From: Clostridia bacterium
GTDB taxonomy: Bacteria > Bacillota_A > Clostridia > UBA1212 > UBA1255
Assembly: GCA_017522515.1 (NCBI GenBank)
Contig: JAFWZH010000128.1
Location: 1 to 14,074, forward strand
Direction: 5' to 3'
Length of the DNA stretch: 14,074 nucleotides
In this document: one piece after another, positions 5,984 to 12,884 of the stretch
Position numbering within the stretch: the first letter of the stretch is position 1
Layout of the letters: the number at the start of each line of letters is the position of its first letter
Translations under genes and position numbers: made by a program
Notes under the pieces: generated by a model
The model's input: only the letters and a program-made list of their open reading frames with translations
Database searches by the model: none
What the model was told of the DNA's origin: nothing

Positions 5984-6730
5984 ATGGCAGGGAAATTCAA
6001 TATTAAGCTGGCGGATACAGTTATATGTATAGATTCAATGTATCAATATGTCAAAGACTTTTGTAAGGAATATATTACTGATGAGAAAGCAGATTTCACT
6101 ATCAAAACAGAAGCGTCAGATATTGCATTTGAGCGTCAGCGTGCAAAGAAGAATTCTGATTCCGAAAAAACTGAAACGGTAAATTTTACTGATGAGTATC
6201 TTGAAACATTGTCTGTATATCGTAAGATTGCTGAACGAATGCCGTTTTTGAATGTATTATTGTTTCATGGTTCTGCTATAGCTCTTGATAATGACGGATA
6301 TCTTTTTACAGCAGGAAGCGGTACAGGAAAATCAACACATACTCGTTTATGGCGTGAGATGTTTGGCGAAAGGGTTGTTATGATTAATGATGATAAGCCC
6401 CTTTTAAGAATTACTGATTGCGGTGCAATTGCATACGGAACGCCGTGGAATGGCAAACACAGATTAAGCACAAATATGTCAGTTCCTTTGAAAGCAATAT
6501 GTATACTTACAAGAAGTGAAAAAAATCATATCGAGGAAATATCGGCAAAAGAAGCATATCACATGATTTTACAGCAAACATATCGTCCTGTTGATAGTGA
6601 GGCTATGATGAAAACTATGACGCTAATAGATATGCTTATTGATAATATGAAATTTTACAAGCTTGGCTGTAATATTTCATATGAAGCGGTTGAAGTGGCG
6701 TTTGAAGGAATGAATGGAGGGTTGAAATGA
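5984..6730 (+). CDS. HPr-kinase-like protein of a RiPP-type gene cluster
   Basis: This is a 248-residue soluble protein. A P-loop AGSGTGKST (110-118) follows the FHGSAI segment (94-99), as in HPr kinase/phosphorylase C-terminal domains; INDDKPL (134-140) and GTPWNGK (152-158) fit the nucleotide and Mg sites and the substrate loop. The N-terminal 90 residues are not an HPr-kinase regulatory domain, and the short length separates it from the catabolite-control enzyme HprK. Proteins like this occur in RiPP clusters; the Paenibacillus lasso-peptide kinase PadeK phosphorylates its precursor. Here it overlaps a PqqD-like gene by 4 bases (ATGA), so the likely substrate is a peptide carried by that protein. 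The start follows AAAGGG. Codon use is more A/T-rich than in the surface-protein gene. Confidence 0.82.
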   Translation: MAGKFNIKLADTVICIDSMYQYVKDFCKEYITDEKADFTIKTEASDIAFERQRAKKNSDSEKTETVNFTDEYLETLSVYRKIAERMPFLNVLLFHGSAIALDNDGYLFTAGSGTGKSTHTRLWREMFGERVVMINDDKPLLRITDCGAIAYGTPWNGKHRLSTNMSVPLKAICILTRSEKNHIEEISAKEAYHMILQQTYRPVDSEAMMKTMTLIDMLIDNMKFYKLGCNISYEAVEVAFEGMNGGLK

Positions 6731-6987
6731 AATTAAAAAACGGATTTATAACACACGAAAGTGCAGGCGAACATATAACCGTTACAGCAGGAAATACTGA
6801 TTTTAATGGAATAATAAGAAGTAATATGACTGCCGGCTTTATATTGGAGTGTTTGAAAGAGGAGATAACAAAAGAGGAAATCGTTCTTAAAATGCTTGTG
6901 AAATTTGACGCATCAAAAGAACAGATAGAAAAGGATGTTGATAGTGTTATAAAACGACTTTATCAGATAGGTGCAATAGATGATTAA
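6727..6987 (+). CDS. PqqD family protein (RiPP recognition element)
   Basis: This 86-residue protein has the PqqD fold pattern: a beta-strand N-terminus (GFITHESAGEHITVT), then a winged-helix part with helices TAGFILECLKEEIT, KEEIVLKMLVKF and SKEQIEKDVDSVIKRLYQIGAI. PqqD-like RRE proteins bind the leader of a precursor peptide and bring it to the modifying enzymes; they have no catalytic activity. It is translationally coupled on both sides, overlapping the kinase by 4 bases and the peptidase by 8. A stand-alone RRE beside a kinase, peptidase and exporter is the main reason to call this a peptide-modification cluster. Confidence 0.85.
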   Translation: MKLKNGFITHESAGEHITVTAGNTDFNGIIRSNMTAGFILECLKEEITKEEIVLKMLVKFDASKEQIEKDVDSVIKRLYQIGAIDD

Positions 6988-7414
6988 AACGACCTATGAA
7001 GATGAATTGAACAGAATGGGTTCTTTCACTTATACAAATATAGGTGAAAGTATGATGCCAATGCTAAAGCAGGGACGGGATTTGTTTACTGTTGAGAAAA
7101 AAATTGGCAGATGCAGAAAATACGATGTTGTATTATACAAAAGACCGCCAAGAAGCTATGTTCTTCACAGGGTTGTGAAGGTTTGCGAAAATGATTATGT
7201 CATACTGGGCGATAATTGTATTAACAAAGAATATAATATAAAAGATGATGAAATTATCGGGGTTTTGAAATCTTTTGTGAGAAATGGAAAGGAATATACT
7301 GTAACTCATTTCGGTTATAAAATTTACTCAAGGGTGTGGTATTATTTATATCCTTTCAGAAAAGTCTTAATGAGGTTGAAAATATTTATAAGGAAAAGAA
7401 AAAATGACAGATAG
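6980..7414 (+). CDS. S24/S26 family peptidase, candidate leader peptidase
   Basis: This is a 144-residue signal-peptidase-I-like protein. S24 in GESMMPML is the expected nucleophile. The second catalytic box reads SYVLHRVVKV with His63 where bacterial signal peptidase I has Lys, so it resembles the Ser/His type (SipW/ER-like). ILGDNCINKEY (75-85) is the conserved GDN box. Unlike housekeeping signal peptidases it has no N-terminal membrane segment; the C-terminus (about 112-144) is basic and aromatic and may touch the membrane. It overlaps PqqD by 8 bases and the ABC gene by 11. Since the exporter lacks a C39 peptidase domain, this enzyme is the obvious candidate to cut the leader. It could alternatively regulate, as LexA-like S24 proteins do, but it has no DNA-binding domain. 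Confidence 0.83.
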   Translation: MIKTTYEDELNRMGSFTYTNIGESMMPMLKQGRDLFTVEKKIGRCRKYDVVLYKRPPRSYVLHRVVKVCENDYVILGDNCINKEYNIKDDEIIGVLKSFVRNGKEYTVTHFGYKIYSRVWYYLYPFRKVLMRLKIFIRKRKNDR

Positions 7415-9056
7415 AAAAACTATTTCCTGGCTTATAGAAACAGCTTCTAAAAAAAAGGCTGACGTGTTTTTGTTGATTTTTCTTCGTGTTATAGCAAATA
7501 TCGGTACTGTTTGCTATGCTCTTGCAATGAAAAAAGCGGTGGATAGTGCGGCGATACAAGATGAATCGGGTTTTTTGAGTGGAATTGTAATTTTCGGAAT
7601 TTTGCTTTTCTCAATAATTACACTTAATATATTGATTCGTCAGATAGATGAAGCGGTAAAAAGCGGATTAGAAAACAGTTTCAAGGAACGCCTTTTTAAA
7701 AAGCTTCTTAATAAAAATTATGAAAAGGTAAGTTCGGTACATTCTGGGGATTGGATGAATCGTATGACTTCTGATACAGTTGTATGTGCCAATGGTATTA
7801 CGGAGATTATTCCCGGTTTTGCAGGTATGTTTGTTCGTATAATTGCAGTTCTGGTTGTAATATTTACACTTGAAAAGAAACTTTTTTACATATTCCTTTC
7901 CTGTGGTCTGATTATTCTCCCGATTACTTTTGTGCTGCGAAAATATTTAAAGAAACAGCATAAAAATGTTCAGGAAAAAGATGGAGAAGTAAGAGTATTT
8001 TTGCAAGAGCATATCAGTAGTATGCTGATTTTACATACATTCAGAAAAGAAGAACAAACGCTTTCTGACGCAGATAGTGTATTCAAAGAGCATAAAAATG
8101 CAAGAGTAAAGAAAAGTTTCGTTTCTAATATGTGCAGTATGCTTTTTTTCTTGGCGATAAATGGATTGTTATTTATCGGAATACTTGTATGCGGATTTGG
8201 AATATTGAATAAAACCGCAACCCTTGGAACATTAACAGCGGTTATTCAGCTTGTTGGACAGCTTCAGGCTCCGCTTCTTGGTATAGGTGGATTTGTTCCG
8301 AAATTTTATGCTATGCTTGCCAGTGCGGAACGATTAATGGAAGTGGAGAAATTTGAAAATATCAAAGCTGATATTCTGAATTCTGATATGGAAATCAAAA
8401 ATCTTTACAACAGCGATATTAAGGCTTTTGAATTTAGAGATGTTTCGTTCAGTTACATTGAAGGAGAAAAAGTTTTACATAATATGAATTTATCTGTTGT
8501 CAAGGGGGAATTTGCTGCAATTACAGGTTTGTCTGGCTGTGGCAAGTCTACTCTTTTAAAACTGCTTATGGGAGTTTTTGAGCCGTCTGGCGGAACTGTT
8601 GATATAGTGTTAAATGACAACAGACGTTTACCCACAAATGCCGTAAAAAAGCTTTTTGCATATGTTCCGCAGGGTAATTGCCTTATGAGAGGAACAATCC
8701 GTGATGTGATTACATTTGGGGCAAAGGAAGTTGATATTGAACGATTAAAAAATTCAATAACTATTGCTTGTGCGGAATTTATCTATGAGCTTACGGATAG
8801 TCTTGATACGGAACTTGGGGAAAGAGGATTTGGACTTTCAGAAGGGCAGATGCAGAGAATATCAATTGCAAGAGCGTTATATACAGACTCGCCTGTTCTG
8901 ATACTTGATGAAGCTACAAGCGCTCTTGATGCTGAAACGGAGAAGCTTTTTCTGAATAATCTCAGACAACTGACAGATAAGACGGTTTTTATTGTAACGC
9001 ACAGAAAAGAGGCACTGCAAATATGCAGCAAACAATTTGATTTCGCTGATAAATAA
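7404..9056 (+). CDS. ABC exporter, fused membrane and ATPase domains
   Basis: This 550-residue half-transporter probably acts as a homodimer. Residues about 1-310 hold a six-helix exporter domain (hydrophobic runs near 20-42, 58-78, 138-155, 160-178, 243-268 and 275-295). The ATPase has Walker A GLSGCGKST (375-383), Q-loop Q423, signature LSEGQ (478-482; the usual middle Gly is Glu), Walker B VLILDE (498-503) and H533. The pattern is that of peptide/lipid exporters. There is no N-terminal C39 peptidase, so cleavage must be done by another protein, plausibly the S26-type peptidase encoded just upstream. Its start overlaps that gene by 11 bases. The probable cargo is the modified peptide. Confidence 0.88.
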   Translation: MTDRKTISWLIETASKKKADVFLLIFLRVIANIGTVCYALAMKKAVDSAAIQDESGFLSGIVIFGILLFSIITLNILIRQIDEAVKSGLENSFKERLFKKLLNKNYEKVSSVHSGDWMNRMTSDTVVCANGITEIIPGFAGMFVRIIAVLVVIFTLEKKLFYIFLSCGLIILPITFVLRKYLKKQHKNVQEKDGEVRVFLQEHISSMLILHTFRKEEQTLSDADSVFKEHKNARVKKSFVSNMCSMLFFLAINGLLFIGILVCGFGILNKTATLGTLTAVIQLVGQLQAPLLGIGGFVPKFYAMLASAERLMEVEKFENIKADILNSDMEIKNLYNSDIKAFEFRDVSFSYIEGEKVLHNMNLSVVKGEFAAITGLSGCGKSTLLKLLMGVFEPSGGTVDIVLNDNRRLPTNAVKKLFAYVPQGNCLMRGTIRDVITFGAKEVDIERLKNSITIACAEFIYELTDSLDTELGERGFGLSEGQMQRISIARALYTDSPVLILDEATSALDAETEKLFLNNLRQLTDKTVFIVTHRKEALQICSKQFDFADK

Positions 9057-9066
9057 AGGGTTATGT

Positions 9067-10215
9067 ATGGAAAAATTGTATTATAGCATGATTTATCTCA
9101 TCTCCTGTGAGGTTAATCATATAAAGCCTGAAAAGAAATGTATTGAAGATATTGATATGGAGAAGCTTTACCATTTCTGTAAACTGCATTTTCTGGAGGT
9201 TCTGGTTGGAACGGCATTAAAAAATGCAGGATTTGTTTTATCTGATAAGTGGAATCAGAAGCTTGCAAAATCTATACGAAAAAATATATTATTCGATAGT
9301 GAGCGAACAAAGCTTTTTGATTTCATGGAACGGGAACAGATATGGCATATTCCGTTAAAAGGTGCTGTATTGAAAGAATATTATCCTGCTGTGGGAATGC
9401 GGCAGATGACCGATAACGATATTTTGTTTGATGAAAAATACAGTCGGAAAGTTCAGGAATATATGGAATCGCAGGGATATGTAGGAGAAAACATCGGAAA
9501 AGGTACTCATGATGTCTATAAGAAGAAACCTGTTTTTAATTTTGAATTGCACAGGACGCTGTTTAATGAAAGCGTTCAAGGTAATATGTTCAGATATTAT
9601 AAAAACATAAAAAGCCGATTGTTGAAAAATGACAACTCAGAATGTGAATATCATTTTTCAAAGGAGGATTTTTACATTTACATTCTCGCACATGCTTATA
9701 AACACTATCAAAAAGGCGGCACAGGTATTCGTTCACTTCTCGATTTCTATATGTATCTTTCTTTTGAAGAAAAAAATATGGATTTTGAGTATATACAAAG
9801 AGAATGTGAATGTCTTGAGATAGCAGATTTTGAGTTTGCCAACAGGGTGCTATGTAAAAAAGTTTTTGGTAAAGACATATCAACAGATTTTGATAAGTTT
9901 GTCAATAGTCTTTCTGACGGCGAGATTGAAATGCTTGAATATTATTTCTCATCGGGTGTGCATGGAACAATGGAGCGTGGAATTAAAAATCGTGCAGATA
10001 ATTTCAGCAGGGAAAATGGAAATGCATCAAAGTTTAAATATTTATTAAATAGAATCTTTCCGAGTGCTGACAAATACAAGTCGGATTATCCATTCTTTTA
10101 CAAGCATAAATGGTTTTTGCCCATAGGTTGGATTTACAGACTTTTACATATGATATTCAGTAAAAAGAAAAGAAAAGCGGCTTTAAAGGAAATACAGTTT
10201 TTAAAGAAGATATAA
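9067..10215 (+). CDS. NTP_transf_5 family nucleotidyltransferase
   Basis: This is a 382-residue protein. Residues 97-120 read LKGAVLKEYYP...RQMTDNDIL, the characteristic core of the uncharacterised nucleotidyltransferase family (PF14907), with the acidic pair D116/D118 as likely metal ligands. FELHRTLF (159-166) and a later HAYKHYQKGGTGIRSLLD also fit. The family's reaction is not established; related genes occur near RiPP and polysaccharide clusters, and some lasso-peptide clusters with a kinase also have a nucleotidyltransferase. I chose ATG 9067, preceded by AAAGGG. A TTG start at 9037 is possible but would overlap the ABC gene without a ribosome binding site. The stop codon lies in the left target duplication of element C. 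The C-terminus is very basic. Confidence 0.82.
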   Translation: MEKLYYSMIYLISCEVNHIKPEKKCIEDIDMEKLYHFCKLHFLEVLVGTALKNAGFVLSDKWNQKLAKSIRKNILFDSERTKLFDFMEREQIWHIPLKGAVLKEYYPAVGMRQMTDNDILFDEKYSRKVQEYMESQGYVGENIGKGTHDVYKKKPVFNFELHRTLFNESVQGNMFRYYKNIKSRLLKNDNSECEYHFSKEDFYIYILAHAYKHYQKGGTGIRSLLDFYMYLSFEEKNMDFEYIQRECECLEIADFEFANRVLCKKVFGKDISTDFDKFVNSLSDGEIEMLEYYFSSGVHGTMERGIKNRADNFSRENGNASKFKYLLNRIFPSADKYKSDYPFFYKHKWFLPIGWIYRLLHMIFSKKKRKAALKEIQFLKKI

Positions 10216-10374
10216 GGGCATCTCTAAAAACCCCTTTTGAGAAAAAACAGCTATGCACGACATCTGCTGCGTCAACCTCCCTCGGAGTGCGGCAGCACGC
10301 CTTCGGAAGGTTTCCTTGCAGCTGCCGCACCTATCTGTTTTTTTCTTTAATCAAACGGGTTTTTAGAGCTGCCC
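10216..10374. mobile_element. MITE-like palindromic element C
   Basis: This 159-bp element is about 90% identical to element B by eye count. Its left end is GGGCATCTCTAAAAAC; the right end read from outside differs at one of 16 bases. The direct repeat ATAA flanks it (10212-10215 and 10375-10378), and the left copy contains the TAA stop of the nucleotidyltransferase gene. The interior has a perfect 10-bp stem GTGCGGCAGC / GCTGCCGCAC. It separates the five-gene operon from its terminator and the small peptide gene. Confidence 0.85.
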
Positions 10375-10399
10375 ATAAGAGAATTTTGTTAGACAGAAT

Positions 10400-10440
10400 A
10401 GTGGCAGACGTTGTGTTTTTTGCAATGTCTGCTATTTTTA
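10400..10440 (+). terminator. Rho-independent terminator after the five-gene operon
   Basis: GCAGACGTTG (10404-10413) pairs with CAATGTCTGC (10423-10432), with one G-U pair and a T-rich loop; further weaker pairs extend outward. TATTTTTATT follows. It ends transcription before the promoter of the small peptide gene. Confidence 0.7.
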
Positions 10441-10502
10441 TTGCGATTTATTTGCGTTTTTATGTAATAATTAATAAAATGTGAAATGATTGAATAATTA
10501 TA

Positions 10503-10531
10503 TTGACTTTACTAAAGCAAAATGGTATAAT
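10503..10531 (+). promoter_or_regulatory. Near-consensus promoter of the short peptide gene
   Basis: TTGACT (10503-10508) and TATAAT (10526-10531) are 17 bases apart, one mismatch from the full consensus. It gives a leader of about 28 bases containing GGAGGAG (10553-10559), an almost ideal ribosome binding site 6 bases before the ATG. Precursor peptides are usually made in excess over their enzymes, and this arrangement fits. Confidence 0.85.
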
Positions 10532-10565
10532 TAAATTACCAATATTTGATATGGAGGAGTAGAAA

Positions 10566-10679
10566 ATGGATAAAATTAAATACGAAGAACCCGAAATGGA
10601 AATTATAATCTTTGAAACCGAGGATATTATTACCACATCCGGAATATTTACAGGTGAAGAAGATATTTTTGATAATTAA
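10566..10679 (+). CDS. Putative RiPP precursor peptide (37 aa)
   Basis: The peptide begins MDKIKYEEPEMEIIIF and ends TTSGIFTGEEDIFDN. It has 12 acidic and 2 Lys residues (net about -10), no Cys, and candidate phosphorylation sites T18, T23, T24, S25 and T29. Y6-EE-P9-E-M11 is close to YxxPxL, the leader motif bound by RRE proteins in lasso-peptide systems. T24-S25-G26 resembles the leader/core junction there; if G26 is core residue 1, E32 and D33 are residues 7 and 8, the acidic positions used for lasso rings. The core would then be only 12 residues. Short Clostridia peptides with a YEKPEME..ETEDIITTSG-like pattern are familiar to me, but I know no defined product. It has its own strong promoter and ribosome binding site, and lies 350 bases after an operon with an RRE, kinase, peptidase and exporter. 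Confidence 0.75.
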   Translation: MDKIKYEEPEMEIIIFETEDIITTSGIFTGEEDIFDN

Positions 10680-10680
10680 T

Positions 10681-10760
10681 GCAATACCGCACAAATTCCC
10701 TTGACTGTTTAGCATGAAACTTGATTTTTCATCTTTTGCATAGGCGTTGTGCGGTATTGC
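10681..10760 (+). repeat. Long perfect inverted repeat enclosing a smaller hairpin
   Basis: GCAATACCGCACAA (10681-10694) and its exact complement TTGTGCGGTATTGC (10747-10760) start one base after the peptide gene stop and enclose 52 bases. Inside is a second possible hairpin, ATGAAA...TTTCAT. A T-rich stretch (TTTGATATTTTTT) follows. It may be a large terminator or mRNA-stabilising structure that limits readthrough from the peptide gene into the downstream gene, or a decayed palindromic element. Confidence 0.65.
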
Positions 10761-10790
10761 TTTGATATTTTTTGGGTAAGGAATGAATCT

Positions 10791-11732
10791 ATGAAAAAAA
10801 TAAGTATATTAATAATGCTGTTATTGCTGAATTGTACGCATATTTCATGCAGCAATAAGGATAATAGCTCCCTTGATGATGTGCCAAAAGAATCGGTAGT
10901 CAAAGAGGAGGATAATCATGAAAGCGTAAATGAAACCACCGAGGCTGTACAGCCTTCGGAAGAAAATACAAAGTATTCTGAAGGCGGCGTTGAACATATT
11001 TTTGATGGTGATGATAGCCAACATTGTCATGCGCCTGATGACGATGACGGAGATTGTACTTCGGCAATTATATGCAAAACCTGTGGAATTGTTTTTACTG
11101 CTGGCAGAAGTGAGCATATTCCCGAAATTGATGACGGGGATTGTACAAGTCCCGTATACTGTAATTACTGCGATTATGCAGTAATTGAAGCCCAAAAACA
11201 TAGTTATAGTGATACATGGAAATATAATAATTCGGAACATTGGCGTATATGTTCAAATAATGGGTGCAGTCATATTGAAGCAGCTGCTGAACACATAAAG
11301 AACAATGACGGTGTATGTGAAGTGTGCGGATATATTATTGATATTCCTTCATCACACAGCCATGTATTCAATGTAATTGAAGCTGATGAATCGTCACATT
11401 GGAATAAATGCCTGTGTGGTGAGATAGATGAAAATTCTGTAAGTTCACATTCTGATGAAGCCGATGACAATGATTGTGTCACTCCTTTACAATGTAAAGA
11501 CTGTGGATATGTTATTGTTGAGGGAAAGGAACACAGCATAGGAGCTGATGACAACAATTGTCTTACCGATGTGAAATGTTCTGTGTGCGGTAAAGTTGTT
11601 AAAGCCGGTATGACTGAACATATCGACAATAACAATGATTTTTTATGTGACAATGACAATTGCCGGTTAAATCTTGAAGGAGTTCCTTTGGATGAAAATG
11701 AAGGCATTGACCTTCCTATTGACTGGAATTGA
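10791..11732 (+). CDS. Secreted or lipid-anchored protein with Cys-rich repeats
   Basis: This is a 313-residue protein. Residues 1-20 form a signal sequence (MKKISILIMLLLLNCTHISC); C15 or C20 could be a lipidated Cys, though neither fits the lipobox well. An acidic low-complexity stretch follows to about 75. The rest has at least four DDGDCTSPVxCxxCG-like units plus shorter ones (NNDGVCEVCG, WNKCLCGE), most linked by a His in an EH or HS pair. I have seen such units in Clostridia surface proteins; the Cys pairs could bind zinc or form disulfides, and I cannot assign a function. I chose ATG 10791 for its signal peptide and the AAGGA upstream; an in-frame ATG at 10749 lies inside the inverted repeat. 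The next gene starts 19 bases after the stop. Confidence 0.72.
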   Translation: MKKISILIMLLLLNCTHISCSNKDNSSLDDVPKESVVKEEDNHESVNETTEAVQPSEENTKYSEGGVEHIFDGDDSQHCHAPDDDDGDCTSAIICKTCGIVFTAGRSEHIPEIDDGDCTSPVYCNYCDYAVIEAQKHSYSDTWKYNNSEHWRICSNNGCSHIEAAAEHIKNNDGVCEVCGYIIDIPSSHSHVFNVIEADESSHWNKCLCGEIDENSVSSHSDEADDNDCVTPLQCKDCGYVIVEGKEHSIGADDNNCLTDVKCSVCGKVVKAGMTEHIDNNNDFLCDNDNCRLNLEGVPLDENEGIDLPIDWN

Positions 11733-11751
11733 TTGTGAGGAGGTTTAAATT

Positions 11752-12867
11752 ATGAAAAAAACAAAGAAATTCAAATATTTTGGATTGGTTATTTCAGCAA
11801 TTACAGCATTTACATTTTTATCGTCTGCTGTACATGCGTCGGCAACTGATACATCTTCTGCGGCTGAAATAAAAGGTCAGTATATTAACGTCGGCGGAGA
11901 TGTTGAAATGCGGTATCTTGTATCTGTCAATGACACTAATGTTAGTGCTGATGACATTAAAATGAAAGTTAACTTCCACGGAACGGAAACCGAAATAACT
12001 GAAAGCACAGCGGTTAATGTTGGTGGCATAGCGTATCGTATGTTTGCTTTCGGAAATATTGCACCTCAGGCTATAGGCGATAATATTTCAGCGGAACTTT
12101 ATGTGAATGAAAAGCTTACAGATAGCAACAACGGATATAGTGTAAAACAATATCTTGATACACAGTATAAAACTGCCGATGCAAAGCTCAAAAAACTTAT
12201 CGAAGATTTGCTTCATTATGGTGCGGCGGCACAGACATACAAAGATTATAAAACGGATTCCCTTGTAAACAAAGGATTTAAAGTGCCTGATATTACTGTA
12301 GCTGAAAGTAAATTTACGAAGGTTGATAATTCTGAAAAGGTAGATATTTACTCTGCAAATGTTAAATTCAGTTCAGTAAATTATCTTATGTTCAAATTAA
12401 AGACATCAGGTGATTCCTCGGAGATTGAGGGAAAGGTAAAACTTAATGGCAAAGCGGTAAGCGGTATCGTTTCTGATGGATATTATACAGTTATCAGCGA
12501 ACCTATTGCACCATACAATTTTGATACACCTGCTGTATTGACATACACAGGAGATGATGGCGATGTTGAACTTGAGTACAGTATAAACGATTATTGTTAT
12601 GCTATGTCGAAAAAAGCTTCAACAGATAGTATGGTATCGCTTGCAAAGGCACTTTACAGCTATGGAAATTCTGCTTCTGACTATATGAATAGTTTGACGG
12701 GCAAACCGCCGATAGATTACAATGCAGTTGTAAGCTATGAATATGATAGTTTGAACAGAGTTGTTAAGGTAATATATGACGATAAGAATTATATACAATA
12801 TGATTATGATTCTAATGGAAATATTACCAAAGTCACAGTTGTAGAAAACGGAATAATTTTACAATAA
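11752..12867 (+). CDS. Secreted protein with C-terminal YD (RHS-like) repeats
   Basis: This 371-residue protein has a clear signal peptide (residues 1-30, ending AVHASA). The middle is beta-rich, with two motifs of the type YSVKQYLDTQY...LIEDLLHYGAAAQTYKDY (about 128-165) and YSINDYCYAM...LAKALYSYGNSASDYM (about 280-310), a pattern I recognise from secreted Clostridia repeat proteins of unknown function. Residues 326-371 contain YEYDSLNRVVKVIY and YDYDSNGNITKVTV, which are YD-repeat units as found in RHS and WapA-type proteins. It follows the Cys-rich gene with a GAGGAGG ribosome binding site and precedes the next gene by 17 bases. A few YD repeats at the end could be a remnant of, or a docking partner for, a larger RHS protein. 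Confidence 0.75.
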   Translation: MKKTKKFKYFGLVISAITAFTFLSSAVHASATDTSSAAEIKGQYINVGGDVEMRYLVSVNDTNVSADDIKMKVNFHGTETEITESTAVNVGGIAYRMFAFGNIAPQAIGDNISAELYVNEKLTDSNNGYSVKQYLDTQYKTADAKLKKLIEDLLHYGAAAQTYKDYKTDSLVNKGFKVPDITVAESKFTKVDNSEKVDIYSANVKFSSVNYLMFKLKTSGDSSEIEGKVKLNGKAVSGIVSDGYYTVISEPIAPYNFDTPAVLTYTGDDGDVELEYSINDYCYAMSKKASTDSMVSLAKALYSYGNSASDYMNSLTGKPPIDYNAVVSYEYDSLNRVVKVIYDDKNYIQYDYDSNGNITKVTVVENGIILQ

Positions 12868-12884
12868 ATATCAGGGGGAATAAA

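Noticed and set aside
5984..6730. Identifying the kinase as HprK of catabolite control
   Set aside because: It is too short, lacks the usual N-terminal domain and is embedded in a PqqD/exporter operon rather than near lgt or related genes.
9037..9066. A TTG start ten codons upstream for the nucleotidyltransferase
   Set aside because: No ribosome binding site lies before it, while ATG 9067 has AAAGGG at a suitable distance.
5984..10679. Calling the cluster a classical lasso peptide locus
   Set aside because: The precursor motif, RRE and kinase fit, but no asparagine-synthetase-like cyclase or transglutaminase-like leader peptidase is present and the tail after the possible ring would be only four residues.
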